In this document: positions 48,889 through 62,044 of the stretch, piece after piece
How positions within the stretch are numbered: position 1 is the first letter of the stretch
How the letters are laid out: every line of letters begins with the position of its first letter
Origin: Epiperipatus broadwayi
Taxonomy: Eukaryota > Onychophora > Udeonychophora > Euonychophora > Peripatidae
Reading direction: 5' to 3'
Assembly: GCA_028023455.1 (NCBI GenBank)
Contig: JAQFVV010007218.1
Span: 62,001-126,000 of the forward strand
Length of the DNA stretch: 64,000 nucleotides
Program-made: the position numbers and the translations under genes
The notes under the pieces: generated by a model
The model's input: the letters and a program-made list of their open reading frames with translations, nothing else
What the model was told of the DNA's origin: nothing
The model's database searches: none

Positions 48889-51800
48889 TCTAACCCTATA
48901 AAAGAAAACGTTCCTATCTATTCATAATAAAAGAACATACGGGCTATTTCTATTTCGCCCGGTAACATCAAAGAGCGGCTTCTATTACAGTAAATCGGAC
49001 GGGAAGCCAAACCCTCTATTCTCTAATATGATATTTTATAGCTCTTCGTTAGGTTAGTTATATAATTCGGCTACAGAGATATGCAGCTCAGACAGAGATA
49101 GAATAAAAAAAAATAATTATCATTAATAAAATAGATTTAATAAAACAATTTAGAATAAACTAACATTCTCTCTCTATCCAAAACACATTCTCTGAGCTAT
49201 AAGTACTTGCACTGTTCGACAATGATGATGATTTTATTTCATTGTTAATATTACTGACTAAAATACAACATTCAGCAATTTGCCCATATGCTCTCAATAT
49301 TTTATTATTATACAATTAAAAGTTTCCATCTCTTTAGCCATGCCACACTTGTACTATTAATCATACTGAATTAATTCTTTCTTTAAGAGCACTTATAATA
49401 CTGACACTAATCTCAGGGTTCTCTGTTATATTTACTAAATTTGCTTGGCAGTATTGTGTTGTCCAATAGAACTGACACTCTGGTTGGCTATAGAAAACAT
49501 TTAACTTATTTAAATTCCAGGTGTCTTCATCCACATATCAACTATTATAATATTTAACCAGATGATGACCCTATTCAATGACAACGCATAATTTTGAATA
49601 ATACTGCCAATTTATAATCCAGAATCTCAGTTGGAATGATGAAAAGACAAGGGTGCTTTTGTGTCCCTCCATCACCCATGACAATACAATACTTAACTAA
49701 GATTTAATACTTAGCAATTCTTCACTTACATGTGTATGGAACAATATGCAATCAAATATACTAGTTTGGGAATAAAGTGATTTTACACATACATAAAATA
49801 AAATGTTTTGGTCTGAAGTTTCAATTCCATAAATAATTCTTATTAAATTAAAAATAGAATGAAATATTCTGATCTGCTTAAAATTGTCTATCTAATGTAT
49901 TGAACTTGAGATTTCATAAATAATTTTGGACTCAAGAAAGTATTGCAAGGATTATGCAGATACACTTTTATTTAGCACACAAGAAAAATGACTCAAAACA
50001 GCTTTTAATAAAACTATATTTATTATTAAATTTCAACAATATTCCAATTTATTCTTACAATTTAACAAAAACAATCCCTTAGGATTAACATAATAAACAA
50101 AATTTTACACTTTAGTTGATCCCATATGGATAAAACAAAATAATAACTAATAATAATTAGTCTATGCTTTTAGACTTAGATTCGAACTACTTCTTCATCT
50201 TTGTTATACATTGACTCAGATTAATTATAACAATTTAAATATTATTGTCGATACACTACCTTATCAGTTTAGTGTATCTTATATGAACGACTGCTTAACT
50301 TTATTCTGACTATTTGTTTTAAAATAAAAATAATTGGATTCTAGGCAATGCATACAAACGATTATTATCATCGTATATTTAACTAAATGACAGTTTTTAT
50401 TTAGATAACTTATTATAATTTATGGGTTATTTATCAGAAGTTACACTTATTATTCTCATATTTACCTGAATAACAACTGAAGTTGTTATACACATTGTTT
50501 CCTCCGTATAAGTTATATTGTGAGTGCTACTTAATAATTAACCTGAATTAAACTTAGTATTTGAACCCTCCTTTGGCAAATAAAAATTTATAAATCACGC
50601 AAATTTAAACTTATTCTCTCCATTGACTTATGTGTGGATTACCCGCACTATTCTGACACACAATCCAGACATTGATCATATATACTAACACTCTATTTTT
50701 ACTAAATGGATCGTAAGGAATTTACCTCCAGTATACCCGTTATCTTGCCATAACTTTTTAAATAAAACACAATATTCTACACCTTCCGTGGTGGAATTAT
50801 CTCTATTTTCTCATGAGGAAGAGGGAATAATACCGTAGATACGAAAAGTTAACGACTACATTAAAATAGTTTGGTGGGTCCTGGCCTTATTCTTGGGCAT
50901 ATTAGGAACACACACCAATATAATCCTCTCATGGGATATTAACGAACGAAATAAACTACATACGGTATAAATGGCTGATCGTCCTGGCTCTGGGAAGCGA
51001 TCGCTTGGGTTATAACCATACCCGAATTCTAGATTTATTTATTCCCCCTCATGAAAAATAAAGCTTTTGGGGAGATTATTTTCCATCCCACAAAATAAAT
51101 ACATACAATTGTTACTAATGTGAATATTAATCATATACTGATGCTATTTGGGGCAAGACAAGCAAATACACTAATTACACAAAATTTATATTCCGGGTAT
51201 ACTTAAATCAATGTCTGTAATCAATGGATAATACAAAATAAACATAATAATTTTCACCTTTGCCAAAGAAACATTCAACAAGTAATTGGTTATATAGTAT
51301 TTTGAACTAAATTAAGTGAATACGTTAATAAAAATATACTTGGGAATAAATTCCGCAATTAACATAGTATAAATTTGTTTAAACTTTAAATAAATAAGAT
51401 TCTGTATAGCACTTCTTTTTAATTACTTCTGATAATTTTAACTAGATATTTGATCTATTAAGTATCTGAACTTTTCTACTTTTACGCATTTAACATATAA
51501 ATTTACACCCATAATTGCCTATCATAAGTAAACACATTTTATAAAAATATTTTCCATGTCAAATATAAATTTAACGTAGAATAATTAAAAGAAAACATAC
51601 CTTTATGATTACAAGGTCATTTAAATACTACTTGAATGTACATCTTTTAACCTGTTGATAAAAAAAAATATACATAATTTTTCAAATAAAAAAAAAATAT
51701 TACTTAACAAGTGTTTATTCTCTTTCTAGAAAAATGTTTTCCGTTGGGCAATTTATTTAGATGAAGAACTTGATCCTTTCGTAGTTCACGAAGTAAAATT

Positions 51801-53461
51801 TTTGAAATAAGAAACACATTTTATTATTTCATTTCGATAAAAGTTGCTTCCATTCTGGCACATTTAATAATTAAGCAAAGAAAACATAATAGCGTTGGAT
51901 ATTAATTCTTCTTTGAATCAACTTATATAATTTTGGGATCCAGGAAAGACAATACATAACTTAACATGATGAATATTTTGACGCTTGACGATCACATATA
52001 TACAATTCTTTTCTTTTTTTTTAATATTGGCGATACGTACCATTTTATTTAGCTAGCTGGTTTAAGAATAAACTAAGGCGCGATTTTTAGGAAATATTAT
52101 AATTATAAGGGCTGCAGCTGACTTACGTAGATAGAATTTTACGGACTCTAGTTGAGATATAATATAATATATTATTTTAAAGTTATAATTAAGTCACTTA
52201 TTGGTTAGTTTTTATTCCTACTCTAGGAATTATAAGTCTTCTTTAATAATGAGTTTTCCGTAATATGCACGCATACAAATTTTTCAATATTTACCTTGAG
52301 AAAATTTATATTTTCTTTTTAAAATTATAAAGATTCTCAAGGTAAATATCCTTTATCATTCATATTATTTCTAGATAATTTTCAGTGAATAAATTATATT
52401 TTAATGTGAAGAGCTTTCATTATTTTTAAATGCAGACAATGTCAGTTTAAAAGAGCGCGAAATTTTATAGTTAACTTTCCTTAGCTTTTATAATATGTCT
52501 TTTAAATTATAAATTTTTCTTTTATACCAAGAAAAAATTATCAAATAAGGTAAAGTTAATAAATAATTGTTTATTTGCTGGAAATTATTTATATTATTTA
52601 CTTTAAACATAATGACGCTTTCAGTGATTACTGTAGTCAATACGGTCATTTTAAACTTTAGCACACGATAGTATAATCTTTTAGTATAAAAACTTTATAA
52701 TAGGTCGATGGACATAGAAAAGCAGAATATCCTATCAATTAAGATTAGCCAAACATGATATTATCAAACATTTAATGGACTGATATTTATTTCTGCAATA
52801 AAAATATAAAAAATTTTGTTACCGAATTTCAGTACTCACTCCTTCTTGAAGACTAAATAGCAGACTAAACTTTTTTCCAGTTTTTGGCGGTCTTGTTTTA
52901 TTTTAGCGACCTCTTACAGAGAAAAAATCATTTAATTATACATAAACAAAAGAAAGGAAAAAAAAAAAAAAACTTATTACAGTTATATTTTGTTCTGTAT
53001 GGTTTAAATGAACTACAAAATAATTTGACAAATAATGTAAAATAATAAATACATTTACTCAACAATATTTATTTGTGGTGTATATTTCTGTATACATTAT
53101 TGTCTAAATAATTTAAAAATAAAATTACCAGAAGCTATTGTATTATGATAAGATACTCATCTATCCCCCCTCTTGTCCATCTAAATCAATTACTGTTTAT
53201 AATTTGTGCTTTTATACTATATTAAATTGCTCTTATGGTTAATATTTTTAATTAATTATTTATGCTCTTTTTTAAAAATGACATTAAATTACTAAATTTC
53301 TTAGTTATTTGCTTAAAACATGTTAAAGTGAGTAACTAGAATACTGTATTAATCACTTAATATTATCAATATTTTATTTTTCTATTTTCTAGAAAAAGAT
53401 AGCATTGTTTTCCTTTGGAAACGATGCTAAATAGACCAAGTGTCAATAACACTAGGTTACA
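48889..53461 (-). repeat. Inner element 5' LTR
   Basis: The 4573-bp direct partner of 40760-46079, with the uninterrupted TTAA site. It begins TCTAACCCTATAAAAG on the plus strand and ends GGTTACA. It would carry the element's promoter, but no specific TATA or start site can be assigned with confidence. Confidence 0.9.
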
Positions 53462-53619
53462 ATATATATATATATATATATATATACACACGTGATTCTG
53501 CATCTATAATAATTTAATGTTATTCTGATGGGTACTCTGGGAGGGTTTAAACCTGGCATATAGATAGACATATGGGTAACATAAGTGAAATGGGTAGATG
53601 GATGAAACTGACCATTTCA
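53462..53619 (-). repeat. Outer element 3' LTR, second part
   Basis: Continues the outer LTR after the inner element. The (TA)n run at 53462-53486 and the sequence to ACCATTTCA match 62676-62843. It ends directly at a purine-rich tract of the interior (minus strand). Confidence 0.9.
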
Positions 53620-54017
53620 TATCCCCAAACTTACTTAAAAAAACAAATTAAAAAATGCCTTTACTTGATCTGGATTATTAATGATTAATGATCAAATGTT
53701 GGTTTTCATTTAAACAACTAAATTTAAAACTCTACTCCTATCATAACACATCTCAAAGTATTCTTAGCCTTGCTTACTATTACACTCACGCTCCACCCCA
53801 ATAAAACTTAGATTAAAAATAGATATAGAAAACAACAGAAAAAAAAAAATTCCTAAGCTAATTAGATAATATAAATATATATATATATATATAAACTATA
53901 TTTCTAAAGTGATATAAAAAAATGCAAAAGTAATTAGATGTTGTTAGTAAGCCCCAGAGTTGGTTAGTTTAATATACAAGTAAAAGGTAGAGGTTTGATC
54001 CACATACTTATAATTGT
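53620..54017. other. Non-coding 3' part of the outer interior
   Basis: Between the stop of the gag-protease region and the 3' LTR. Contains a PPT-like minus-strand GGGGATA next to the LTR and a short (TA)n near 53873-53892. No reverse transcriptase or integrase can be read here. Confidence 0.6.
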
Positions 54018-54281
54018 TTAAGTAGGATCTGGGGGTTGTTTGATATCTGAGGCGGGTGATACGGTATCAAAAAATCCTAGGAGGTCATCATTTTCTGACA
54101 ACCAATCATACTCACTCTCATCCATCCCATCAAACAGGGAAGGATTATCCTTAACTGTCTCCAGGCATTTGGTAAATGCACTCCCTTCAAAAGGAATCTC
54201 CCTAATATTCATCGTATTCAGCACATAAATTACTGTATAAGTCATTAAAATAATGGTCACCACACATGGTAGAGTATCTCT
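54018..54281 (-). pseudogene. C-terminal extension downstream of the outer protease
   Basis: An open stretch in the same frame as the protease pieces, separated from them only by the stop at 54282. Acidic, with DGMDESEYDWLSENDDLLGF. No polymerase motif. It may be the C-terminus of the ancestral gag-protease protein or an unrelated accessory piece. Unrecognised. Confidence 0.35.
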
Positions 54282-55037
54282 TTAATTTTCACCTTGTCTT
54301 TTATGTTGGGATATTGGTTTTACTGCTCGACATTTCTTGTGGATAGCATAAGAAAACTTTTTACCTGCATTTCCCTTTTTTGCAGTGGTAGTGGCAAGGT
54401 GTGTATCCCCTTTCTTTTCTTCTTCCTTTAGCAGGGCTGGATCCCCTTTGGGTAATTGCCTTTTGTCATGGCTATCTGTAGCTGGTGTCCCACCAAACTT
54501 CACCCCCTCTTGGCACATCGTCTTGGTACCCTTGATGTAATCGATAACGCAACCATGCCTGCTCAGAAAATCACTCCCCAACACAACATCATGGATTAGT
54601 CTGGTCATGATCAGAAAGGAGTGGTCAAGTGTCATCTGACCCCTCTTGACATCCAACCACACCTGATAGTTTTCGGTCATGGTCTTCTGGCCATTAGCTA
54701 GGATCATTCGTTTATGCCAGGCTGGTAACTTCATTACTGTGGGAAAGCTTGCCTCCAGTTACTTAACCCATTCTTTAGAGGCCATAGATACCTGAATACT
54801 TGTATCAACTAATGTGGTTACTGGTACAGCTTCCACCATAACCTGAACCACTGGACAAGAATCTGGGTAAACCTCAACACCAGCATCCACTATCATGGTA
54901 GTAACATAGTCAGGGTTCCCTTCAGCACCAATGGGACTCCTATAGGGGGAACTATCTAATGGGGTCCCCTCTGGTTTAATGACTGCCCTTCGTAGAGTCT
55001 TTTCACCCCTGTTGGGCCTGAATTTCTCCTTGACCAC
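54282..55037 (-). pseudogene. Retroviral-type aspartic protease region of the outer element
   Basis: In one frame, a strand VTTLVDTSIQVSMASKEW carries D-T-S where retropepsins have D-(T/S)-G. A TAA at 54759-54761 interrupts the frame. The reading resumes with WHKRMILANGQ and the second conserved block HDVVLGSDFLSRHGCVIDY, the usual hydrophobic-G-D-FL block of retrotransposon proteases. A Lys-rich tail follows and ends in a stop. The family cleaves gag and pol in virus-like particles. With the D-T-S change and the stop this copy is very unlikely to be active. Confidence 0.7.
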
Positions 55038-55050
55038 TGCTGATCAACTG

Positions 55051-56870
55051 TCACTGTCTGGCACCTTGATATGGTTCGATTTTGCGAACTTTTTTGAGGA
55101 GTTCTTTGGCAAAACAGGTATAGTCAATTGTTGTTAACAATTCAGACATCTCCTCAATGGCTCTAGCCCAACACCCAGTCATCATTTGCTGGACCAGTAG
55201 GGGCATGTTTTGCTGTATAGCCAAAATTAAATGGGCATCGGTGAATGTAAAGGCAGACAAGGAATGCAGTCTTGTCACCTGCCTTATAAAGAATTGGGCA
55301 TGTGTCTCTTTGGGGATAGACCCATAATTTTCCCATAAAACTGTGTAATAAATACCATTCTGCCTTTCCATACTCCAGAAGCTTTTCATCAGGGCGGCTT
55401 GGTAACTCTCAAATGTAGATGGTTTTGCTGTCAAAGAGTCCCACCAAGATTTTGCACAGCCCTGTAGATAATGTACAGCCAATGCTATTTGGTCTGATGC
55501 CCTCACCTGCTGGAAATGAAAGAGCTCCTGTAAGCTCCCCAGATGGGCTTTTGGACTTTTCCCCCATTTCAGCCTTAAACATCCTCACTTGAACAAATTT
55601 GGCAATTTGCAATGCAGGGTTCGTGTCAGCTATACGTGGTATTTCCACTGGTATATTTCCTATTGCCCTGTCTATACTTTGGAGGCTGGAACCCCCTTCT
55701 CTATCCTCTGTCTTCCCTACAACAATAATTTCTGGTGGCTGGTATTTCATATCATATGCCATGACACTTTCTGTAGCTGTATTTTGAGGACCCAAGACCC
55801 ATTCACACTTTCAGTCTCCACAATCTTAGGTATTGTATCTTCTATAGTCCTCAGCTCTTTGGGCCTACTTATTTCTATCTCTCTAATCGAGTCATCACTA
55901 TCTTTTGGACTAACCAAGGCCCCCAGGGATGTAGGTATCTGTCCCATTGGAGGGTTAATATGGTCCCCTTGGCAAATTGCTTTCAGTATTATAGAGGTTT
56001 GAACCTGGTTGAGGTTTTCTTTGAGTTCATGCAGGCCATCCAGAATATTCCCTTGCATATTTTGCAATTCCTTGATGGTCTCCCCCTGCACCCTCGGTTC
56101 TTCTTTGGCAATGGTTAATTTTATTTCTAATCTGTGTTTAATTTCTCCTACCACTACCCCTAATGAATCTTTCTGGATCTCAACCATCTTCCTAGTGACC
56201 TCGCATTCACTTCCTAGTTTCTGAATAGCCTGGCCTGTCTCTTCTTTATGAGCATCCAAGAGCTCGGTAACCTCGGCCTTTATAGTTTGGCAGTTATGCC
56301 TACAATCTACTCTCAAGCCCTCTAGATTTTCCAGCAGCCTTTCTTCTATTCCTTTATTTCTTATTTCTAACTTTTCTTCCATCCTATGATCTCTGGCCTT
56401 TAGATTTTCTTGGAGTTTTATTATATTTCAGCTGTTTTCTTCCAAACTTCCTTGAATCTTTGCCTTCAGACTTTGATTCCTTTCTTTGGACTTCCTCGAT
56501 ACTTCTATAAGTTGGGATAGCAGGCCAATCATGTTTGCATCTGCAACAGGTGGTGCGTTTATGACAGGTAGTACCAAGGTGGGGTCTTTAAAATATATGG
56601 GGCTTCAACGTAGCACCCCTTTGGATCTTGCTCAAGCCTCACTTCCTCTTCTCTTTCCCCCTCTGAATCTTGATTTCCACTAGATTGATGTTTCACGACA
56701 GGTTCCCCTACTACACTACTATTCTCAACTGCACTTTCCTCCTGTAGCATTTCCCCAGAGTTGTCAGATGTAACAGAGCTTATCCCCTGTCCCTCTAAGC
56801 TTTTGTACATCCCTTCCACATCTTCTATCTCACTTTCCTCTCCTATTTCTTCTTCAGTCCCACTATCCAT
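55051..56870 (-). pseudogene. Gag-like protein of the outer element (several frame breaks)
   Basis: The first ATG is at 56870 and leads into an acidic N-terminus (103 codons, stop at 56559). In a second frame, a coiled coil spans about 56560-55747 with one in-frame TGA near 56431. A piece at 55409-55795 gives IAKFVQVRMFKAEMGEK, equal in position to the KLIKIKFFIGEY block of the inner gag. After another shift near 55555 the gag core follows: LQELFHF, KSWWDSLTAKPSTFESY, KSFWSMERQNGIYY, then an AQFF segment. The domain order and the W-L-KP-SFW-RQ signature match the inner element, so the two are related lineages. Multiple shifts show long decay. Confidence 0.72.
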
Positions 56871-59088
56871 TCCTTTTTTTGGCTATATTGTCTCTATGAG
56901 TCCTTACTTTGATTAGAAAAGTTTTACAATATTATATAAATATGGCTTATCAGCACTCATCCCTCCAGGAATGGTTCTACCCTTGGTCCAACTTTCCGAT
57001 AGCCTCTGCCTACTCCAACTTACTACTAGCTTGCCCTACCTCCATTATATATAGTTTCATACTTAACACAAAAAATTTTGGCTAAATTATAATAGCTATG
57101 TCTAATATGGTTATTAAATTTTCTGCCTAATATAGATATAGTTCATAAATTATAATGTTAGAAATTTAAAATATAAGTATATAAAATTCATGAATCAATA
57201 TTTTAAAATAAAGTTTATTTTTGCCAAGTGCCTGTCTCCTTTTAAATCAACTGCCATCGTTTCTACTAATAAAAAAAATTTATAAAGATTTATTATTGTG
57301 TTTAATAATATTATTATCATTACTATGCCAGCTTTAATTTTATTTGAGTACCCATACAATAACATAGTTTATGAATCTTGCCCAACTCGTTTCATTGTCC
57401 ATATCCAACTCTAAAATATTACCAAAAAAAACATTGGATTTCCTTTATTATTAATATGCTTTTCTCACTCATGATGACAACATTTATAATGAGAGACATA
57501 TGGTCTTCTCTGAGCGCCAGACATCAGTGAGCAAGTAACATTAAGGTTATGTTTGTCATATACCAAAAAAAAATTTTAGTTGCTTATTAGACCACTCTAA
57601 TAATAATGAAGTATTTCATTTCAATAGCCCCATGTGTATACTCTGCGCCAGCAAAAGAAAACAAAAAATTCATTTGACCTCTCTAGTATATGCCAATAAA
57701 AAATATTTTACATATATATAGTATGGGAGAAAAATATTTTATATCCCCATATAATTCATAATTTTAACTTTTGACTAACAGGATTGGTGATTTGACAAAG
57801 TTTGAACCCAAACAAAGAAAACATTTTTATTAATACATGATATATCCATCCTGTGTTAATATATTATAAACATACATACAACATATCTTGATAACAGAAG
57901 TTATGGCATATAAATAAAATTTAAAAAAATTCAGGAAAAATTTCGTATATATATTTTTACTGACACAGAGTGAGAAGATATGGACCAACTTAGTATATGA
58001 AATAAACTACTATTTCCCATTAAAGTATTCAAACTGGGATGAAATAATTTCTACATGCATTAATGTCAATGTATACATAGTTATGCACACATATCCACGC
58101 GTATTCAGTGTGTGAACTAGATCGAGGACCTCATGCTTGGATATCCGGAATCGTGTTTAAAAAAAAATTTATATCACATATATATAAAAAAAAACTTTAC
58201 TTATCCCATATATATATAAAAAAACTCTTTTCTGCTATACTTTTTTTTTTTATTTAAACCGAAATTATCATTTAGGTATGTGTGTGTTTACACTATAAAA
58301 TACTATATTGTTGCGTTAAAAACTCGGGGGGAAAAAATCAATAAATATATTTTTTTGAAAAAAAATAAATTTAGTATATATATATATTTATCCCCTTCCA
58401 CCTATCCTTTCTTTCTCTAACTGCCTGCATTCAAATTTAATGTTATGGAAACAATTAACGAATTGAGCAACAATAAAATTTAATATATATATTTTGAGGT
58501 ATTTAAAAAAAACAAAGTTTTTAAAATTTATTTATTCTACTTTGTAACCTGAATTCGGAAAAAATATTTTACTCAGGATATATGTGTGATTTATACAATT
58601 GAAATCCTAGAACCTGGAGAAAAAATAATTTATACATACATCAATCAAATGGAGTGTGGGTATACTATTCGAAATTCCTAATTTACAGTGTCAGAACTCA
58701 GACAAAAAAAATTATACCCACATAAATGCATATCTCTTCTCTCTACATATATTTGGTTCAGGAAGAAAATTTTCACATACACATATATAGCTAACGTGCT
58801 CATGATCGTGGGAGAAATTGAATAGACTCAAAAGTTTGGGTGGTCAGAACCCAGAAAAAAAAATTACACACATACAAGTGATATGGGAACATACCCCCAT
58901 CAACATCCCCTCTCAGGTATGCAGATTTATATTCAAATGCCCTATTTGGTATGTCAGAATCCGGAGAAAAAAAATCTACATATGCATTTTCCCTCTCTCA
59001 TGCCAGATTCATTCATGGTTTGCTCAGGGTCATGTAACTAAGTAACTGCTCCTGTTGGGTGATCAGAACCCGAAGAAAAAAAAACCTA
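56871..59088. repeat. Outer element leader with a degenerate tandem array
   Basis: A 2.2-kb non-coding leader between gag and the 5' LTR. From about 57.6 kb, and clearest at 58540-59088, a phrase like TCAGAACCCGGAGAAAAAAA followed by T-ACACATA recurs. Copies lie near 58549, 58607, 58688, 58756, 58846, 58955 and 59062, with spacing of roughly 60-110 bp. Units are strongly diverged and variable in length. The last unit directly abuts the LTR, where a PBS would be expected. Function unknown; it may be a packaging or regulatory leader, or slippage. Confidence 0.55.
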
Positions 59089-61277
59089 TGTAATGGTAAA
59101 AACTGTCCCTCCATGTAACAAAATCTAGAACATAGGCAAAATACACTAAGACTGATCGAATCCAGATGCTGTGATCCAGAATCTGACCAACATTCAACCC
59201 TTTCACTCTGCTCAATGATTTACTACCTTATGGATGACATTCCTCAATGTACACAGACAATCAATTCACTCTCGGTCCAGCAGTCACTCTCTGTAAAACC
59301 AAGAGACTCATAATTTAACTAGTTTATCACTTATTTGATAAGATATATACACATATGGCTAAGTAATTAATTATAGAACTTAACAGACTGATCTACATAT
59401 ATATGAAGTAGTGTATGTGTAATTAAATATAGAGTTGGACAAAATGAATTCACGGACAATAAAATATGCAAACGAATTATAATTTTAAATATGATTACTT
59501 TAATAAAACAATAGCAAACAATAAATTAAAACATACCAAATTATATGGTAGGAACATGAGGTATAACACTCACAGGCATTAGATTACTGCTGAGATTCAT
59601 GTTATAATTTTCACTATAAACATTTAATAATGTGTAGTGCAGTATTGGAACTTCATGCCTATATTAATTAAAATGCCAAATTTCTAGCTCTCTTCTAGTC
59701 TGCTAGATCATGTGGAACTTTATAGCCAAGGCTATATAACTAACTATCATAATGCTCTTATGGCGTATATTTAATACTAAGTTAATTTGAGCATGTAATT
59801 AGGCTCAGAGATATGCAGGTTAGCATGTTAACCTAGATTAGGATTTATACTAATGCTAGATAAGCGTTTAATATAAAAGGGAAAGAAAACTGATTTATTA
59901 TAGGTTTACCTATATCCCCTATGGCACATATTAAAATATTAATTAAGCAAAAAGATGCGAATGAGTCATTATTTATGGGCTTCAGTCCCTAAGACCGCTC
60001 AACCTGCCGCAAATAAGAACATTAGTAGTTCAGGTAGTCGGATAAGTGTTATGAATCATCTAGGGCCTTGTGCCCTAGTTCTAAAATTGTGCTTGAACCT
60101 GAACTAAAGTGGATGAGAGTGACCTCCACCAGCACGTCATCGAAAATTATGCAGCAAGCTGATAAGTGTACATTGCGTACTTTGTAAAGACACATCCGCA
60201 ACTTATACATATATATAACGCAATGGCATAACATTACATTATCGTGCCTTAATATTAGATAGTGTATATTTGCATATCTATATAATCCACTTCTCAAATT
60301 TAGTATTTTAAATATACTATTAAGAGACTAAATTAATTAGTAACCTAGTTTAATATTATCACCTGCGTCTCAACATAAATAAATCTAAGGAGGATAAAGC
60401 ATATTTGCGGGGTAATTATGAATAAAATATTAAAATATGCTTTGAGAATATTTCTGTGGCTAGTTCTGGTGATATATGAGTTATATATATAAATAGTTAT
60501 AATTCTTAACTAAAATTAAGCAAACTGCATAAAATAGCTAGATAACTGATTATTGTAATATTGATACCCAAAACTTAATCAGTAACATAATATGATCTTG
60601 AAACAGCGAGTGAGGATGAAGAATAATAATTCAATTATTTAATATTAAATTATAATGATTTGAAATTATCATCGCAAATCGATACGCTAAAATGATATTT
60701 ATAAACTTGTGGTTTTGAGTCATTTGGCATATTAAATACACATATTATATTAAAATGATAAAATCATAAAATAAAGTTGAATAGACTTAGAAATAGGCAT
60801 AAAAAGACCGCAGAAAATTGTACATTTAAAATAGATTAATAGGAGTTTTACAATTTAAAAGAGAATTCGAGTTTTACATTATAAAAGAGAATTTAAATTT
60901 TATAATCAGGCAAGACTTAGCATTTAACAATCTTCTTTGTAGATTTTAGTAAAGGTGTTTGGGAAAGCAGATTTAGTGAATAGCAAGCTTTTAAAAATAG
61001 AGAAATGAAAGTCATAGTTTATAGACAAGAGCTCTGAGAAAATTACCGTTTAGTTGTTTCCATAGCAGCTGGTTTTGAAGCACTTGGGATGATAATAAGT
61101 TGACACTTGATGATGATGCACAGTTAACAGAGATTTTCCATGGGCTACTTTTGGCTGTTGATGGCACTAGGTTTCATTGGACTGAAGCTCTCCATTCTCC
61201 ACGAGGAGAGGCGGTGAATTACAGCCTCTACTTGTCGAACATTTTAAGGTGAAACCGACGTAGATTCGGCCTACAGT

Positions 61278-61289
61278 TCACTTTATATA
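61278..61289. repeat. Flanking 12-bp duplication of the 755-bp insertion (left)
   Basis: TCACTTTATATA occurs here and again at 62045-62056; the other LTR has only one comparable site. It marks the insertion borders. Twelve bases is longer than usual for common DNA transposons. Confidence 0.65.
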
Positions 61290-62044
61290 TTAAACAATTC
61301 AAAACAAAACAACACTCTCCATATAGTAGTGCCATCTTGTGCTAACAAGAGCAATCAATGGATGCCAGAAGGCTTGTGCATAAAATCCCTATCTAGTGCC
61401 TACTCATCCAATATCCCCAGACTAGTTTCTGGCTTGTGGCCTTCATCAGTGAGGAGCCTTGGATCTGAGAGCACTGCACCTAGATCTTAGGATCTAATGC
61501 AACCCTCCAGCACCCACCTTTTAACTCTATTTAACTACAAAACTATGAGAATGAAATTGAAAACACTATTAATATTTTCAATCCAAGCTCAATAGCTTAT
61601 ATAGTAATATGGGTTTGAACTCAATTCAGTACCCATACATTTTGGTGTCTTTGGCTCTTTAACAACCATAGCCACCACTATCCTATTAGGCAGGATTGGT
61701 GTTAAACCACTAAACATCACATGATCACTATCTCATACTAGCACAATAATTGTTATTAAACAATTCAAAACAAAACAACACTCTCCATATAGTAGTTCCA
61801 TCTTGTGCTAACAAGAGCAATCAACGGATGCCAGAAGGCTTGTGCATAAAATCCCTATCTAGTGCCTACTCATCCAATATCCCCAGACTAGTTTCTGGCT
61901 TGTGGCCTTCATCAGTGAGGAGCCTTGGATCTGAGAGCACTGCACCTAGATCTTAGGATCTAATGCAACCCTCCAGCACCCACCTTTTAACTCTATTTAA
62001 CTACAAAACTATGAGATAGTGATCATGTGATGTTTAGTGGTTTA
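61290..62044. mobile_element. Composite inverted-repeat insertion in the outer 5' LTR
   Basis: A 755-bp insertion absent from the other LTR. It contains two nearly identical 261-bp direct copies (61290-61550 and 61756-62016). A perfect 35-bp inverted repeat (61703-61737 and 62010-62044) brackets the second copy, giving a 342-bp MITE-like unit at the right end. The left copy lacks the inverted repeat. No transposase frame. It may be a tandem or partly deleted dimer of a MITE. The short frame at 61750-61956 is just the repeat copy and is not a gene. Confidence 0.7.

Larger units (their letters stand above)
40760..53461 (-). mobile_element. Inner LTR retrotransposon with 4.57-kb LTRs and a gag-only interior
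   Basis: A 12.7-kb element nested in the (TA)n run of the outer LTR. LTRs are at 48889-53461 (5' on the minus strand) and 40760-46079 (3', enlarged by a MITE). On the minus strand the LTR begins TGTAACC and ends GGTTAGA, an imperfect inverted pair. ATAT flanks both ends (40756-40759 and 53462-53465). The interior of 2.8 kb has a PBS, a gag-like coding region and a PPT, but no protease, reverse transcriptase, RNase H or integrase. LTRs differ by only scattered bases, so the insertion is fairly recent. The ratio of LTR to interior is highly unusual. Confidence 0.88.

Noticed and set aside
54040-54228. 62-codon plus-strand frame
   Set aside because: Antisense of the minus-strand gag-protease region.
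61750-61956. 68-codon plus-strand frame
   Set aside because: Part of the 261-bp repeat copy inside the composite insertion; the other copy reads differently at the start and no protein family fits.
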